DNA from: Paenibacillus harenae
GTDB taxonomy: Bacteria > Bacillota > Bacilli > Paenibacillales > Paenibacillaceae
Assembly (NCBI RefSeq): GCF_030812415.1
Contig: NZ_JAUSST010000001.1
Coordinates: 868,001 to 932,000, forward strand
Length of the DNA stretch: 64,000 bases
Direction of reading: 5' to 3'
Shown one piece after another: positions 36,661 through 44,040 of the stretch. Within the stretch, counting starts at the first letter, position 1. Each line of letters starts with the position of its first letter. Both the position numbers and the translations under genes were made by a program. The notes under the pieces are model-generated. The model saw only the letters and a list, made by a program, of their open reading frames with translations. It ran no database searches and was not told the DNA's origin.

Positions 36661-38361
36661 TTATTCCTTTATTGAACTCATAGTCTTAGTAAGGGTCGCC
36701 TTATCGATCCTTGTTTGACTTAAATCGAAATAAGTATACTCGTCCCATTCATCAGGCTGATAATAGACTACAAGCTTATGATGAAAATTAGAATGCAACT
36801 GCTGAATAATACCATTGACCTGCTTTTCAACGTCAAAAGAGTTGGTATAATCCGAAATGATGCAAAGTATCGAATGAAACGGGTTCAGTTCATGGAGCGG
36901 TCTATCTTTTGGGTATACATTACCATACTTACTAGTTGACTCGGCGGTCTCCGAATCTATATAAAATCGATGATTGTTCGCGAGCTCCATAAATTCTTGC
37001 GGAAATCGCTGCCGTTGAAGCACCCGGATTAAGCGCTTATATTGGCCTGCTTTGCGTCTCCTTTTCGTGTCTGCCTCCGAGTCCGATCCAAACATCATGC
37101 GAGTGACCACTTCATCGTCGTCCGCCCTCAGCTCGCCTTCCAAAAAGTGGCCAAAACACAACCCAAAGAAGGCATCGCAATCATGAGCATCGGCGTATAA
37201 CGGGAAATCATAATCTTCGCCAATGCTTTCTACCAAATCATGAATCGAATAAGATGGATTGCAAAGCCCGGAAATCCACTTCCGCGAGGATTCATCAAAA
37301 TTGTAACTGGAATGAGTGATAGGTTCATGATGTGCCGTCAGCGTATGGGAGACTCCAACTTCAAATCCCTTATTGATATCAAATATCTTACAATGATCTT
37401 CTCTATGGCTGTACCAAATTTCCGTATGTCTATGTAAAGCGTAAAAAGTACCTTTATCGAGATTCTTTACTCTCAAATCTTTTTTCACTACTGCACCGTC
37501 AGTCGATTTTTTATAAAAAGCCGACCAGGGTTTATTAAATGGCATCCCTTCGATTTTGGTTCCTGCAGCCCAATTAAGCGTTATTAGCCTGATATCCCTC
37601 CCCGCATATTGATCAAAAAGTCCACTTCTAAATGAGCGGAAGCCCGGATGTCTTGGGTTAGGATTCAATTGAGCGTGAAAGATGGTCAGATGTTTACCCT
37701 GGGTCTTATCTAAAAATTGTTGCGGACTAATACTCAATGCATCTGAACATATCAAGGAAAGAAATCGGTTTTGATCGGCTTTGCATCCTGAAAGGTCAAA
37801 TATATAGATAACCTCGCCTTTACATAATCCAGGTACTTCATAGTCGTTCCACGGTTCCGACATAGGAACCGTTTTAAACTGAGGAAGAATACACAGGGTG
37901 TCATCATCAATCAAAAATAGATATACAAGCACATCGACAAAACTTTGTTGCGTGAGACGAATGAATGCATTCCTTTTAACTAAAGTTCGTCCCGTACTTT
38001 CCCATTCATCCATTCTTTTACTGAACTCAAGTAATGAATACCCTTCCATTCCTAAGCACCAAAGTGCTCCTTTTGCTGGCCAGAGGGTGGGCTCGTGAAC
38101 AATCTTATTTAATATTTCGTCTGGAAATGAGTATTCGGGGGTAATCACAAGGTGAGCACGAGTTTCTTTCGCTAAGTAAATAAAAGACTCGGCCTTTTGT
38201 AAATGAGCGGGAGATTCTGAATAGACGCCGCGTTGCTTATCCGCAAACGGTTCACCCTTGCATTGCCATTGAAGCACTTGTACTGGGGTAGTATCGGAAA
38301 GACAAACATGAAGTCCGGGGTGATCTGGGATTAGTGCGGAAACATTAACAAATTCGGTCAT
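36661..38361 (-). CDS. Nitrilase-superfamily-like protein of the accessory three-gene system
   Basis: A 566-residue protein without a family I can name. Its first half shows the spacing of a carbon-nitrogen hydrolase: Glu76 in LVITPEYSFP, Lys163 in ILPQFKTVP and Cys205 in LSLICSDAL, each preceded by a hydrophobic strand. Glu-Lys-Cys at such intervals is the nitrilase catalytic triad. The second half (about 300-566) is of unknown type, with an acidic then Arg-rich stretch at about 425-455. It has no signal peptide or membrane helix. It is the first gene of the operon with the SMC-like ATPase and HD-like gene, behind a sigma-A promoter, with GGAGGTGA before the ATG. The assignment is by motif reading only. 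Confidence 0.68.
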   Translation of the reverse strand: MTEFVNVSALIPDHPGLHVCLSDTTPVQVLQWQCKGEPFADKQRGVYSESPAHLQKAESFIYLAKETRAHLVITPEYSFPDEILNKIVHEPTLWPAKGALWCLGMEGYSLLEFSKRMDEWESTGRTLVKRNAFIRLTQQSFVDVLVYLFLIDDDTLCILPQFKTVPMSEPWNDYEVPGLCKGEVIYIFDLSGCKADQNRFLSLICSDALSISPQQFLDKTQGKHLTIFHAQLNPNPRHPGFRSFRSGLFDQYAGRDIRLITLNWAAGTKIEGMPFNKPWSAFYKKSTDGAVVKKDLRVKNLDKGTFYALHRHTEIWYSHREDHCKIFDINKGFEVGVSHTLTAHHEPITHSSYNFDESSRKWISGLCNPSYSIHDLVESIGEDYDFPLYADAHDCDAFFGLCFGHFLEGELRADDDEVVTRMMFGSDSEADTKRRRKAGQYKRLIRVLQRQRFPQEFMELANNHRFYIDSETAESTSKYGNVYPKDRPLHELNPFHSILCIISDYTNSFDVEKQVNGIIQQLHSNFHHKLVVYYQPDEWDEYTYFDLSQTRIDKATLTKTMSSIKE

Positions 38362-38397
38362 GATTCACCTCCAGCTTGCGATTAGAATCTTAACAAC

Positions 38398-38426
38398 ATT
38401 TTACATGACCGAATGTTTTCTGTAAA
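38398..38426 (-). promoter_or_regulatory. Sigma-A promoter of the three-gene accessory operon
   Basis: On the minus strand TTTACA (38421-38426), a 17-bp spacer and TAAAAT (38398-38403), giving a leader of about 30 nt to the ATG at 38361. It lies between the small gene at 38438 and the nitrilase-like gene, so the operon can be expressed on its own. Confidence 0.78.
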
Positions 38427-38437
38427 TTCCAATAATT

Positions 38438-38722
38438 TTAACATGAAGGCTTTTGTCTATAAAGAGATAGCAATTCGTCATCAAGATTATCCAGCAATTC
38501 CATTCTCTCTAGGTGCATATAGATTTCTTCGAGATATACGAAGATTACATGATGTTGGAGTCGAACATAACGAAGAAAGCCCGTTTCTGTTTCTCCTTTA
38601 TAAAAAAGCCTCCATTTTATTTTGGTTTCCATAATTATTCCATTAATTAATGCTGTGCCTAATTGCCATAAATCATCGCGTTCCATTTCAATAACGATAG
38701 ATTTGTTCTTAATATTTAACAA
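38438..38722 (-). CDS. Small hypothetical protein upstream of the accessory operon
   Basis: A protein of about 94 residues, rich in charged and aromatic residues (ERDDLWQLGTALINGIIMETKIKWRLFYKGE; HLERMELLDNLDDELLSLYRQ), with no family I recognise. AAGGAGG precedes it by eight bases if the TTG at 38722 is the start; a TTG at 38728 is too close to that site. It is on the same strand and in the same AT-rich stretch as the three-gene operon but 76 bp away and before that operon's promoter. It may be an accessory member, a remnant of the same island, or unrelated. Confidence 0.6.
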   Translation of the reverse strand: MLNIKNKSIVIEMERDDLWQLGTALINGIIMETKIKWRLFYKGETETGFLRYVRLQHHVIFVYLEEIYMHLERMELLDNLDDELLSLYRQKPSC

Positions 38723-38848
38723 AGCCAATACCTCCTTAAGAGCTCTTGGAATTCTCTTATCATGTATACTTTAGAAAAAGCTTCATTTAGAATCATCTGA
38801 GAAAATTTGAATAATAATGAACTAAATTATGGGAAGGAGCGATTCCAA

Positions 38849-39190
38849 ATGGAGCCGGTGGAATGGATAGCGCTCAGCGCTTTAATTCTGTCACTGCTTC
38901 TGCTGCTGAAAGTGATCAGCTTGCAGAGACAGCTTAATGATATCAAATCCGATTTTCAATGGTCTAATAGGATGCAGGAGGGGTCACGATTAACCAAGAC
39001 AACCCCAAATGTGCCCGATTCATCACCGGAATTGACCCGCGTTAGCCCCGCAGCAAATCTTGACGAGAGATTGCGCGTACTGGTTGCTTCAGGAAAAAGA
39101 ATTCAGGCCATCAAAGAGTTCAGGGAATCGAGCGGCGTTGGCCTTAAAGAAGCCAAGGATTATGTGGATAACTTGGATCGGAGCAACTAA
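38849..39190 (+). CDS. Membrane-anchored protein with ribosomal L7/L12 C-terminal-like domain
   Basis: A 113-residue protein. One membrane helix (about 5-25) is followed by a linker and a C-terminal segment RIQAIKEFRESSGVGLKEAKDYVDNL that closely resembles the factor-binding domain of ribosomal protein L7/L12. The true L7/L12 lacks a membrane anchor, so this is one of the small paralogues seen in Bacillales; its role is unknown. The start at 38849 is chosen for GGAAGGAG upstream and because the hydrophobic helix then begins the protein. It is a single gene with a strong shared terminator. Confidence 0.85.
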   Translation: MEPVEWIALSALILSLLLLLKVISLQRQLNDIKSDFQWSNRMQEGSRLTKTTPNVPDSSPELTRVSPAANLDERLRVLVASGKRIQAIKEFRESSGVGLKEAKDYVDNLDRSN

Positions 39191-39195
39191 AGCGC

Positions 39196-39239
39196 AAAAA
39201 GAACAAGTCCACGACTTTCGTCGTGGACTTGTTCTTTTT
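39196..39239. terminator. Bidirectional terminator
   Basis: A perfect 19-bp stem (39196-39214 and 39221-39239) with a CTTTCG loop, A-rich on one side and T-rich on the other. It separates the L7/L12-like gene from the convergent padR-type gene and can serve both. Confidence 0.92.
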
Positions 39240-39254
39240 GTTCCATTTCGGTAG

Positions 39255-39791
39255 TTAGGTTTCATTGATATGCTTGATTTCGTTCGATGTCCATTGCACT
39301 TCCGATTCCGTAGCGCTTCTTCGATGGCCAAACATTCTTAACACTTCCGCTCTCTTCGTTTCCGGTATTTCCGGCTTCGATGCTACTTGCGATTCCAATT
39401 CCAAAATATATTTCAAGTTAAACTGCAAATATTCTAAATACTGCTCCATCGTTGCCAAGCGGATCTCCTTGGATACGTAACCGAAGAACGTCATTTTAAA
39501 ATGCAATTGAAGTTCAATATCCGTACTGTATTCAAGCGGTGCAGCCATCAATTCATCGAAACGTTGCCGTCCAGCCTCGGTCAATTCATACATTTTGCGC
39601 TGCCTGCCGCCTTCTTGCGGCTCGTCTCGTTGATTGATGTAGCCATTCTCGACAAGCTTGGAAATAAGAGGATAGAGCGTGCCATTGCTGATTTGTTGAA
39701 TGGGTCCGACCGTATTTTTCAACATATACTGGATGTCATAGCCGTGTTTAGCGTTTATCGATAATTCTCCAAGAACAAACAACTCGTACAT
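39255..39791 (-). CDS. PadR-family transcriptional regulator
   Basis: A 178-residue PadR protein. The N-terminal winged helix (LGELSINAKHGYDIQYML; ISNGTLYPLISKLVENGYI; RKMYELTEAGRQRFDEL) is followed by a C-terminal dimerisation domain of the Vir_act_alpha_C type. It is the last gene after the efflux pump and DoxX-like genes on the same strand, the usual position of a local repressor. The twin palindromes in the pump promoter (41743-41761 and 41782-41800) are its likely operators. A TTGACC-containing promoter of its own may lie in the 66-bp gap upstream. Confidence 0.94.
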   Translation of the reverse strand: MYELFVLGELSINAKHGYDIQYMLKNTVGPIQQISNGTLYPLISKLVENGYINQRDEPQEGGRQRKMYELTEAGRQRFDELMAAPLEYSTDIELQLHFKMTFFGYVSKEIRLATMEQYLEYLQFNLKYILELESQVASKPEIPETKRAEVLRMFGHRRSATESEVQWTSNEIKHINET

Positions 39792-39857
39792 GATATCGCC
39801 TCCAAAATGAAAACCGCAACTCCACTTACTATATCAGAATATATCCGTTATTTCAGG

Positions 39858-40253
39858 TCAAGTACTTGCCCGAAGCCGTTCGGCCTTCAGCATCGGTTTA
39901 TAGGCATCCCGATAACCATAGAGTAGAAAGAGATGGAGAAGTCCGACGAACAGGGCAGGCGCGATACCCTTAAAGTCCAGAAAGGCATGAAATAAGATCA
40001 TATTGACCGTAACAGGTACGAATGCCACAAGTGCCAAAGGAATAAAACGACGAGTCAACAGAGATAGACCGGCTAAAACTTTTAGCAAGCTAACGGTGAA
40101 CATAAGGTATTTCGTTTCCAACAAAGCGTTCATGAATGAATGGGCCGGCTCGGGATATTGCATAGGCGGCATAACTCCAATTAAATTGAACGACCCTATT
40201 CCAAGAAGCATGACGCCGAATATAATGCGCACGATGACCATCGCTTTTTTCAT
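39858..40253 (-). CDS. DoxX-like small membrane protein
   Basis: A 131-residue, four-helix integral membrane protein with the DoxX/DoxD layout: VRIIFGVMLLGIGSFNL at the N-terminus, then FTVSLLKVLAGLSLL and PLALVAFVPVTVNMILFH. The ATG at 40253 overlaps the stop of the efflux pump by ATGA, so translation is coupled; upstream open sequence is part of the pump frame. Function unknown. DoxX-like proteins in Firmicutes are linked to quinone or thiol redox at the membrane. Confidence 0.88.
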   Translation of the reverse strand: MKKAMVIVRIIFGVMLLGIGSFNLIGVMPPMQYPEPAHSFMNALLETKYLMFTVSLLKVLAGLSLLTRRFIPLALVAFVPVTVNMILFHAFLDFKGIAPALFVGLLHLFLLYGYRDAYKPMLKAERLRAST

Positions 40254-41719
40254 TTGCTTTGTTCTCCTTTCATTCGTTCGGATTGTTTTATTTGCTCCCT
40301 CTGGGGTCTTCCTAGAAAGAGGGAAAGTCCGACGCATAACGATGCGATGCAGGCAGCAAGCAAAAAGGTGTCGGCAAACCCCATCGCTTCTGATTTCAAT
40401 GAATGGCCTGATGCGGATTGATGCCAGGCGATTCGCGATGTCAAATAACCCGCCAAGCTAGCTGCGCCGAAGGAGATAACGATTTGCTGCGTCGATGTCG
40501 TGAGCGGGGTCACCCGGCTTACAAGATGAGGGGGAGCAGAGCTAAGGATGTGTGTATTTAGCGGCATCATGGTAAAGCCTGTGCCGAGTCCCAACAGGAT
40601 TAAACTAACAATAACAATGAATAAATCTGTTGCCGTGGTAATGGACGTAAGGATAAACAATGCTGCTGCTATCAGGCTTAAACCAATAAAGGCCAATGGC
40701 CGTATGCCGATTCGATCAAACATTCGCCCGCCAAACGGATTTGCGATACCGGCCGCCAGAGCGTGCGCAAGCGTCATTAATCCAGATTCGAACGGCGTTA
40801 TCCCTCTTATATTTTGCAGATACATAGGAATTAATAGCATGGTGCCAAACAATGTAATCTGTACGATCCATAACATGACAATGCTCCGGTTGAATGGAGA
40901 GGATCTGAACACGCGTAGTTCCAGTAACGGATAGGGGTGTCTTAGTTCCGCGATGACGAAGAGCAGCAATAAAACACCTCCCGCTGCAAGGGCGGCAATA
41001 GCCGTAGAGGATGACCAGCTGTTCCCGCTTTCGCTTAACCCGTAAGTCAGCAAGGCGAATGCTATAGGTGCGAGTACCACACCAACATAATCAAGCGGAT
41101 GCGAGTTCCGGCCTTTATCATTAACCAAAAACTTATGGCCGAGCAGAAGTGCCAGTGTGCCCACGGGTACGTTAATAAGGAATATCCAATGCCAGCTCGC
41201 CTCTTGCATCAGCCAGCCCGATAATATCGGCCCTAGAGCGGGAGCAACTAACATAGGAATACCCAGCATGCCGAGCACGGTTCCTCTTCGCTCGGGAGGT
41301 GCCAGCTTGAATACAAGCGCAATCCCGATCGGAGTTACCATACCGCCGCCCAAACCTTGCAAAATTCGAAATGCGATAAGCTGTTCGATCGACTGCGCCA
41401 TCGAACAAAGTGCCGAGCCTAAAGTAAATAGGATGATGGTTAGCAGAAAAATCCGTTTAGACCCAAACCTGTCTGTCAGCCAGCCAGCAACAGGAATGAC
41501 GGCAGCCATCGCTAATGTGTACCCCGTAATGACCCATTGGAATGTAATGAGGTTTGTGCTGAAAAGTTCAACCAGCGTAGGAATCGCCACATTAACTATA
41601 GTCCCATCCATAATGACCATAATCATCCCGCAAATAATAGCTAACATCGGTGCCAGAATTGCTCGAAGAGAAAAAACTTCAGATTTCTTCGGACTAACGA
41701 CAGTCTCTGGTGCAGTCAT
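40250..41719 (-). CDS. DHA2-family MFS drug efflux pump (EmrB/QacA type)
   Basis: A 489-residue, 14-helix proton-driven exporter. Visible signatures are GWLTDRFGSKRIFLL after helix 2, the R-containing FRILQGLGGGMVTPIG, and motif C in LGPILSGWLMQEASW. The start at 41719 follows AGGAGGTGACGAT; the frame opens upstream but lacks a ribosome site. It is first in the operon with the DoxX-like protein and PadR regulator. The promoter carries two nearly identical palindromes, so expression is probably induced when a toxic compound releases the repressor. Confidence 0.93.
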   Translation of the reverse strand: MTAPETVVSPKKSEVFSLRAILAPMLAIICGMIMVIMDGTIVNVAIPTLVELFSTNLITFQWVITGYTLAMAAVIPVAGWLTDRFGSKRIFLLTIILFTLGSALCSMAQSIEQLIAFRILQGLGGGMVTPIGIALVFKLAPPERRGTVLGMLGIPMLVAPALGPILSGWLMQEASWHWIFLINVPVGTLALLLGHKFLVNDKGRNSHPLDYVGVVLAPIAFALLTYGLSESGNSWSSSTAIAALAAGGVLLLLFVIAELRHPYPLLELRVFRSSPFNRSIVMLWIVQITLFGTMLLIPMYLQNIRGITPFESGLMTLAHALAAGIANPFGGRMFDRIGIRPLAFIGLSLIAAALFILTSITTATDLFIVIVSLILLGLGTGFTMMPLNTHILSSAPPHLVSRVTPLTTSTQQIVISFGAASLAGYLTSRIAWHQSASGHSLKSEAMGFADTFLLAACIASLCVGLSLFLGRPQREQIKQSERMKGEQSK

Positions 41720-41742
41720 ATCGTCACCTCCTATTTCGTTCA

Positions 41743-41807
41743 ATATGTCGTGACGACTTATAGGTCGCCACAACACCTATTATATGTCGTTACGACCTAT
41801 TTGACAA
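41743..41807 (-). promoter_or_regulatory. Efflux operon promoter with twin operators
   Basis: On the minus strand TTGTCA (41802-41807), a 17-bp spacer and TATAAT (41779-41784) form a near-consensus sigma-A promoter. ATATGTCGTTACGACCTAT (41782-41800) fills the spacer, and ATATGTCGTGACGACTTAT (41743-41761) lies downstream of the start point. The two 19-mers match at 17 positions and share the GTCGTnACGAC core, so they probably bind the PadR regulator of the operon. Confidence 0.85.
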
Positions 41808-41832
41808 TAGGAATACTCCGTCAGACAAGAAA

Positions 41833-41858
41833 AAGCCCACGACATTTGTCGCGGACTT
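41833..41858 (-). terminator. Terminator of the VOC gene at 41905
   Basis: AAGCCCACGAC (41833-41843) pairs with GTCGCGGACTT (41848-41858) over 11 bp with wobbles, followed on the minus strand by TTTTTC. Confidence 0.78.
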
Positions 41859-41904
41859 GTTATTATTGTTTCTCCGTTCGATTCTGTTTATTTCAGATCT
41901 CTAC

Positions 41905-42327
41905 TTACTCCGCAAGATCCCAAGCCGGATTCCAGACAATTTCCCACAAATGGCCGTCGGGATCCAGGAAGTGGCCGGAATAACCTCCCCAGAAGGCGTC
42001 ATGCGCAGGATCCGTGATGACGGCGCCTGCTCGTTCGGCTTGCAGCATCACAGCATCCACTTCTTCTTTGCTGCCGACATTGTGACCAATTGTCATCTCC
42101 GTAGAGCTTGAAGACGACAGAGGAACCTTAGCTTCGTGAGACAAATCTTCACGCTTCCAAATTGCAAGTTTCATACCTGCCTGCAAGTCAAAAAAAGCAA
42201 CTGCTCCATGCTCGAATTCGGTTCCTATGATTCCTTCCGTCGGAAACCCCAATCCATCCCGGTAGAACGCAAGCGATCTTTCTAAATCATCTACTCCGAG
42301 CGTGAGTACGGAAATTCTCGGTTTCAT
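41905..42327 (-). CDS. VOC-family (glyoxalase-like) protein
   Basis: A 140-residue vicinal-oxygen-chelate protein, with starts of the two beta-alpha-beta modules at RISVLTLGVDDLERSLAFYRDGLGF and near AERAGAVITDPAHDAFWGGYSGHFLDPDGHLWEIVWNP. The late Glu in LWEIVWNP is the usual metal ligand. The ATG at 42327 has GGAGG upstream; the open frame extends further without a ribosome site. It is the last gene of an operon with a TetR regulator, an SRPBCC protein and a second VOC protein. Substrate unknown; antibiotic or electrophile modification is possible. Confidence 0.9.
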   Translation of the reverse strand: MKPRISVLTLGVDDLERSLAFYRDGLGFPTEGIIGTEFEHGAVAFFDLQAGMKLAIWKREDLSHEAKVPLSSSSSTEMTIGHNVGSKEEVDAVMLQAERAGAVITDPAHDAFWGGYSGHFLDPDGHLWEIVWNPAWDLAE

Positions 42328-42359
42328 TTTTTGTCCTCCATTCCAATTTTTTTTGTGAT

Positions 42360-42740
42360 CTAATTCAATCGATGGACGATTTCGTATTTGTTTCCGCAAG
42401 GATCTTCGAAGTAGACGGCATAATATGTAGGGCTGATCGGGAACAGCCTAGGGCCGTCGTTAATGATGCCGCCGCTTTCCTTGACCACCTTCGCGATAAG
42501 GTCGACTTCAGCTTGGTCATCCGCCCAAAATCCTATTAAATTGGCATTCGGCTTATGCTCCTGATCTTCCGTAATCGCAAAATAAGCGGCACTAGGCAGT
42601 TCACCCTCAGCGGCAAACACCTTCCAATTCTCGCTATGGAACGTTCGAGTAAATCCCAATTCAGGCAGCAGCTTTTCGTAAAACGGCAATACGCTCTCCA
42701 GTTGATTCACCCGCAGGTCGATGTGGCTGAACTTATTCAT
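42360..42740 (-). CDS. VOC-family (glyoxalase-like) protein
   Basis: A 126-residue single-domain VOC protein with FSHIDLRVNQLESVLPFYEKLLPELGF at the start and YYAVYFEDPCGNKYEIVHR at the end, including the conserved Glu. The ATG at 42740 overlaps the SRPBCC stop by 8 bp and has GAGGAGAGG upstream. It is only distantly similar to the next VOC gene, so the two are not a recent duplication. Confidence 0.9.
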   Translation of the reverse strand: MNKFSHIDLRVNQLESVLPFYEKLLPELGFTRTFHSENWKVFAAEGELPSAAYFAITEDQEHKPNANLIGFWADDQAEVDLIAKVVKESGGIINDGPRLFPISPTYYAVYFEDPCGNKYEIVHRLN

Positions 42741-43200
42741 AGGAATCCCTCTCCTCTTCGTCATTTATGAAGCTTGTTTGCTGACTCATTTCATTAATTA
42801 CGTCTTCCCAATAATGTTTCATTTGTTCCCGCGTATTCGGATGATCCAAATGCTCTTGATGGAAGCTGATCGTTGTCTGGCCAGGCTTGCCTGGGATCAG
42901 CCGGATTTGCAGGGTGGAAGGCTTCACCCAGCCCTTCTTCCCCCACTTTAACCGAAGCTGCAGCAATGGCTTGACTACCCTGAATTGACCCGTGATGCCC
43001 TCAGTGGACGCGAACGTCTCACCTTCGTGAAATGCTAGGCCCGAGACGTTTCCAAGCCATAATTTCAACCCTTCCGTTGAGGTTAAAAACGACCAGGCTT
43101 GTTCCGGCGATATAGGCAGCGTTCTCCGAACGCCGACCTGGTAGCCCGCCGAAGCCGTCTGGCCAACTTGCTTGTAAGAACCGGGATTTTGGTTATTCAT
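42733..43200 (-). CDS. SRPBCC (AHSA1-like) domain protein
   Basis: A 155-residue START/Bet v1-like hydrophobic-ligand-binding protein of the AHSA1 type. The first strand reads GVRRTLPISPEQAWSFLTSTEGLKLWLG, and the second half gives LRLKWGKKGWVKPSTLQIRLI. It lies 55 bp downstream of the TetR gene and overlaps the following VOC gene. AHSA1-VOC-regulator operons are common in Bacillales, but their substrates are mostly unknown. Confidence 0.88.
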   Translation of the reverse strand: MNNQNPGSYKQVGQTASAGYQVGVRRTLPISPEQAWSFLTSTEGLKLWLGNVSGLAFHEGETFASTEGITGQFRVVKPLLQLRLKWGKKGWVKPSTLQIRLIPGKPGQTTISFHQEHLDHPNTREQMKHYWEDVINEMSQQTSFINDEEERDSYE

Positions 43201-43255
43201 CGTATCACCTCGTCATAAAGTTGGTTAGCACTGTCAAGCCGATCTTCGACAACCA

Positions 43256-43831
43256 CTATGGCGTTAATGCCCTTACGAACAAGTCGATGCTTGACTTCAT
43301 GTAATCCTGCGTAGTCCTTTCCATAAACGGAGACGCACCGTACAGCTGCGACATAAACGCTCCGTAATTCATCCACATGAACGTAATCGCCTGCGCCTGC
43401 GCATCGGTTGAAACTGATTTGTTCTTTCTTTGCATGTCCGTCAAATAATTCGTCAACAGCTCCAGCAGCGTACGAGGATGCTTCTGCGCCTTTTCCCGAA
43501 TAGCGGACAGCTCGTTATCGCCTAAGACAATAAGAAACAGCTTGCGGTTACGGTTCATGATTTCATGATACATATCGCTTATCATGAACAAATCCGCTCT
43601 CAGATCCCAAACGATTTTTTCGTTAAATACTTGTGTCATTTCCACAGAATAATGATAATGATCGACGGCTCTGTCCAACAGATTCTGCTTGCTGCCGAAA
43701 TTACGGAACAAGGTCATTTCGCTGACCTCCGCCGCTGCAGCGATCTCCTTCGTAGAAACGCCTTTGTAGCCTTTCTCAGCCATAAGATCTATAGCTGCAA
43801 TCATCAGTTTGGTTTTGCTGTCCAGGGTCAT
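43256..43831 (-). CDS. TetR/AcrR-family regulator
   Basis: A 191-residue regulator with an N-terminal TetR HTH (LMAEKGYKGVSTKEIAAAAEVSEMTLFRNFGSKQNLL, about 15-50) and a helical ligand domain. The ATG at 43831 is chosen because GTGAGGAG lies six bases upstream; the frame is open to 43861. It heads the operon with the SRPBCC and VOC genes, and the palindrome at 43882-43897 in front of it suggests autorepression. Confidence 0.93.
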   Translation of the reverse strand: MTLDSKTKLMIAAIDLMAEKGYKGVSTKEIAAAAEVSEMTLFRNFGSKQNLLDRAVDHYHYSVEMTQVFNEKIVWDLRADLFMISDMYHEIMNRNRKLFLIVLGDNELSAIREKAQKHPRTLLELLTNYLTDMQRKNKSVSTDAQAQAITFMWMNYGAFMSQLYGASPFMERTTQDYMKSSIDLFVRALTP

Positions 43832-43881
43832 CTTGTTCTCCTCACATTCTACTTTCACCATTACCTTTTCAACTCATGATA

Positions 43882-43897
43882 GTTAGTGATAACTAAC
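43882..43897. promoter_or_regulatory. Palindromic operator of the TetR operon
   Basis: GTTAGTGATAACTAAC: two 6-bp arms around GATA, about 50 bp before the TetR start. Position and symmetry suit a TetR-family operator. Confidence 0.68.
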
Positions 43898-43978
43898 ATT
43901 TTGATTTGAGTATAGCGTAAGATGCAATAAAAGTAAATAGGATCATGAATGCGACAAGCTGCGCTCAACTCAAAAAAA

Positions 43979-44010
43979 GCATCCCCATTGTTAGCTATCG
44001 AAGGGAATGC
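43979..44010 (-). terminator. Terminator of the FGE-like gene
   Basis: On the minus strand GCATTCCC and GGGGATGC (43979-44010) form an 8-bp stem with a 16-nt loop, followed by seven T residues. Confidence 0.75.
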
Positions 44011-44040
44011 CTCTCTATATGATACATCGTATTGTACTTA

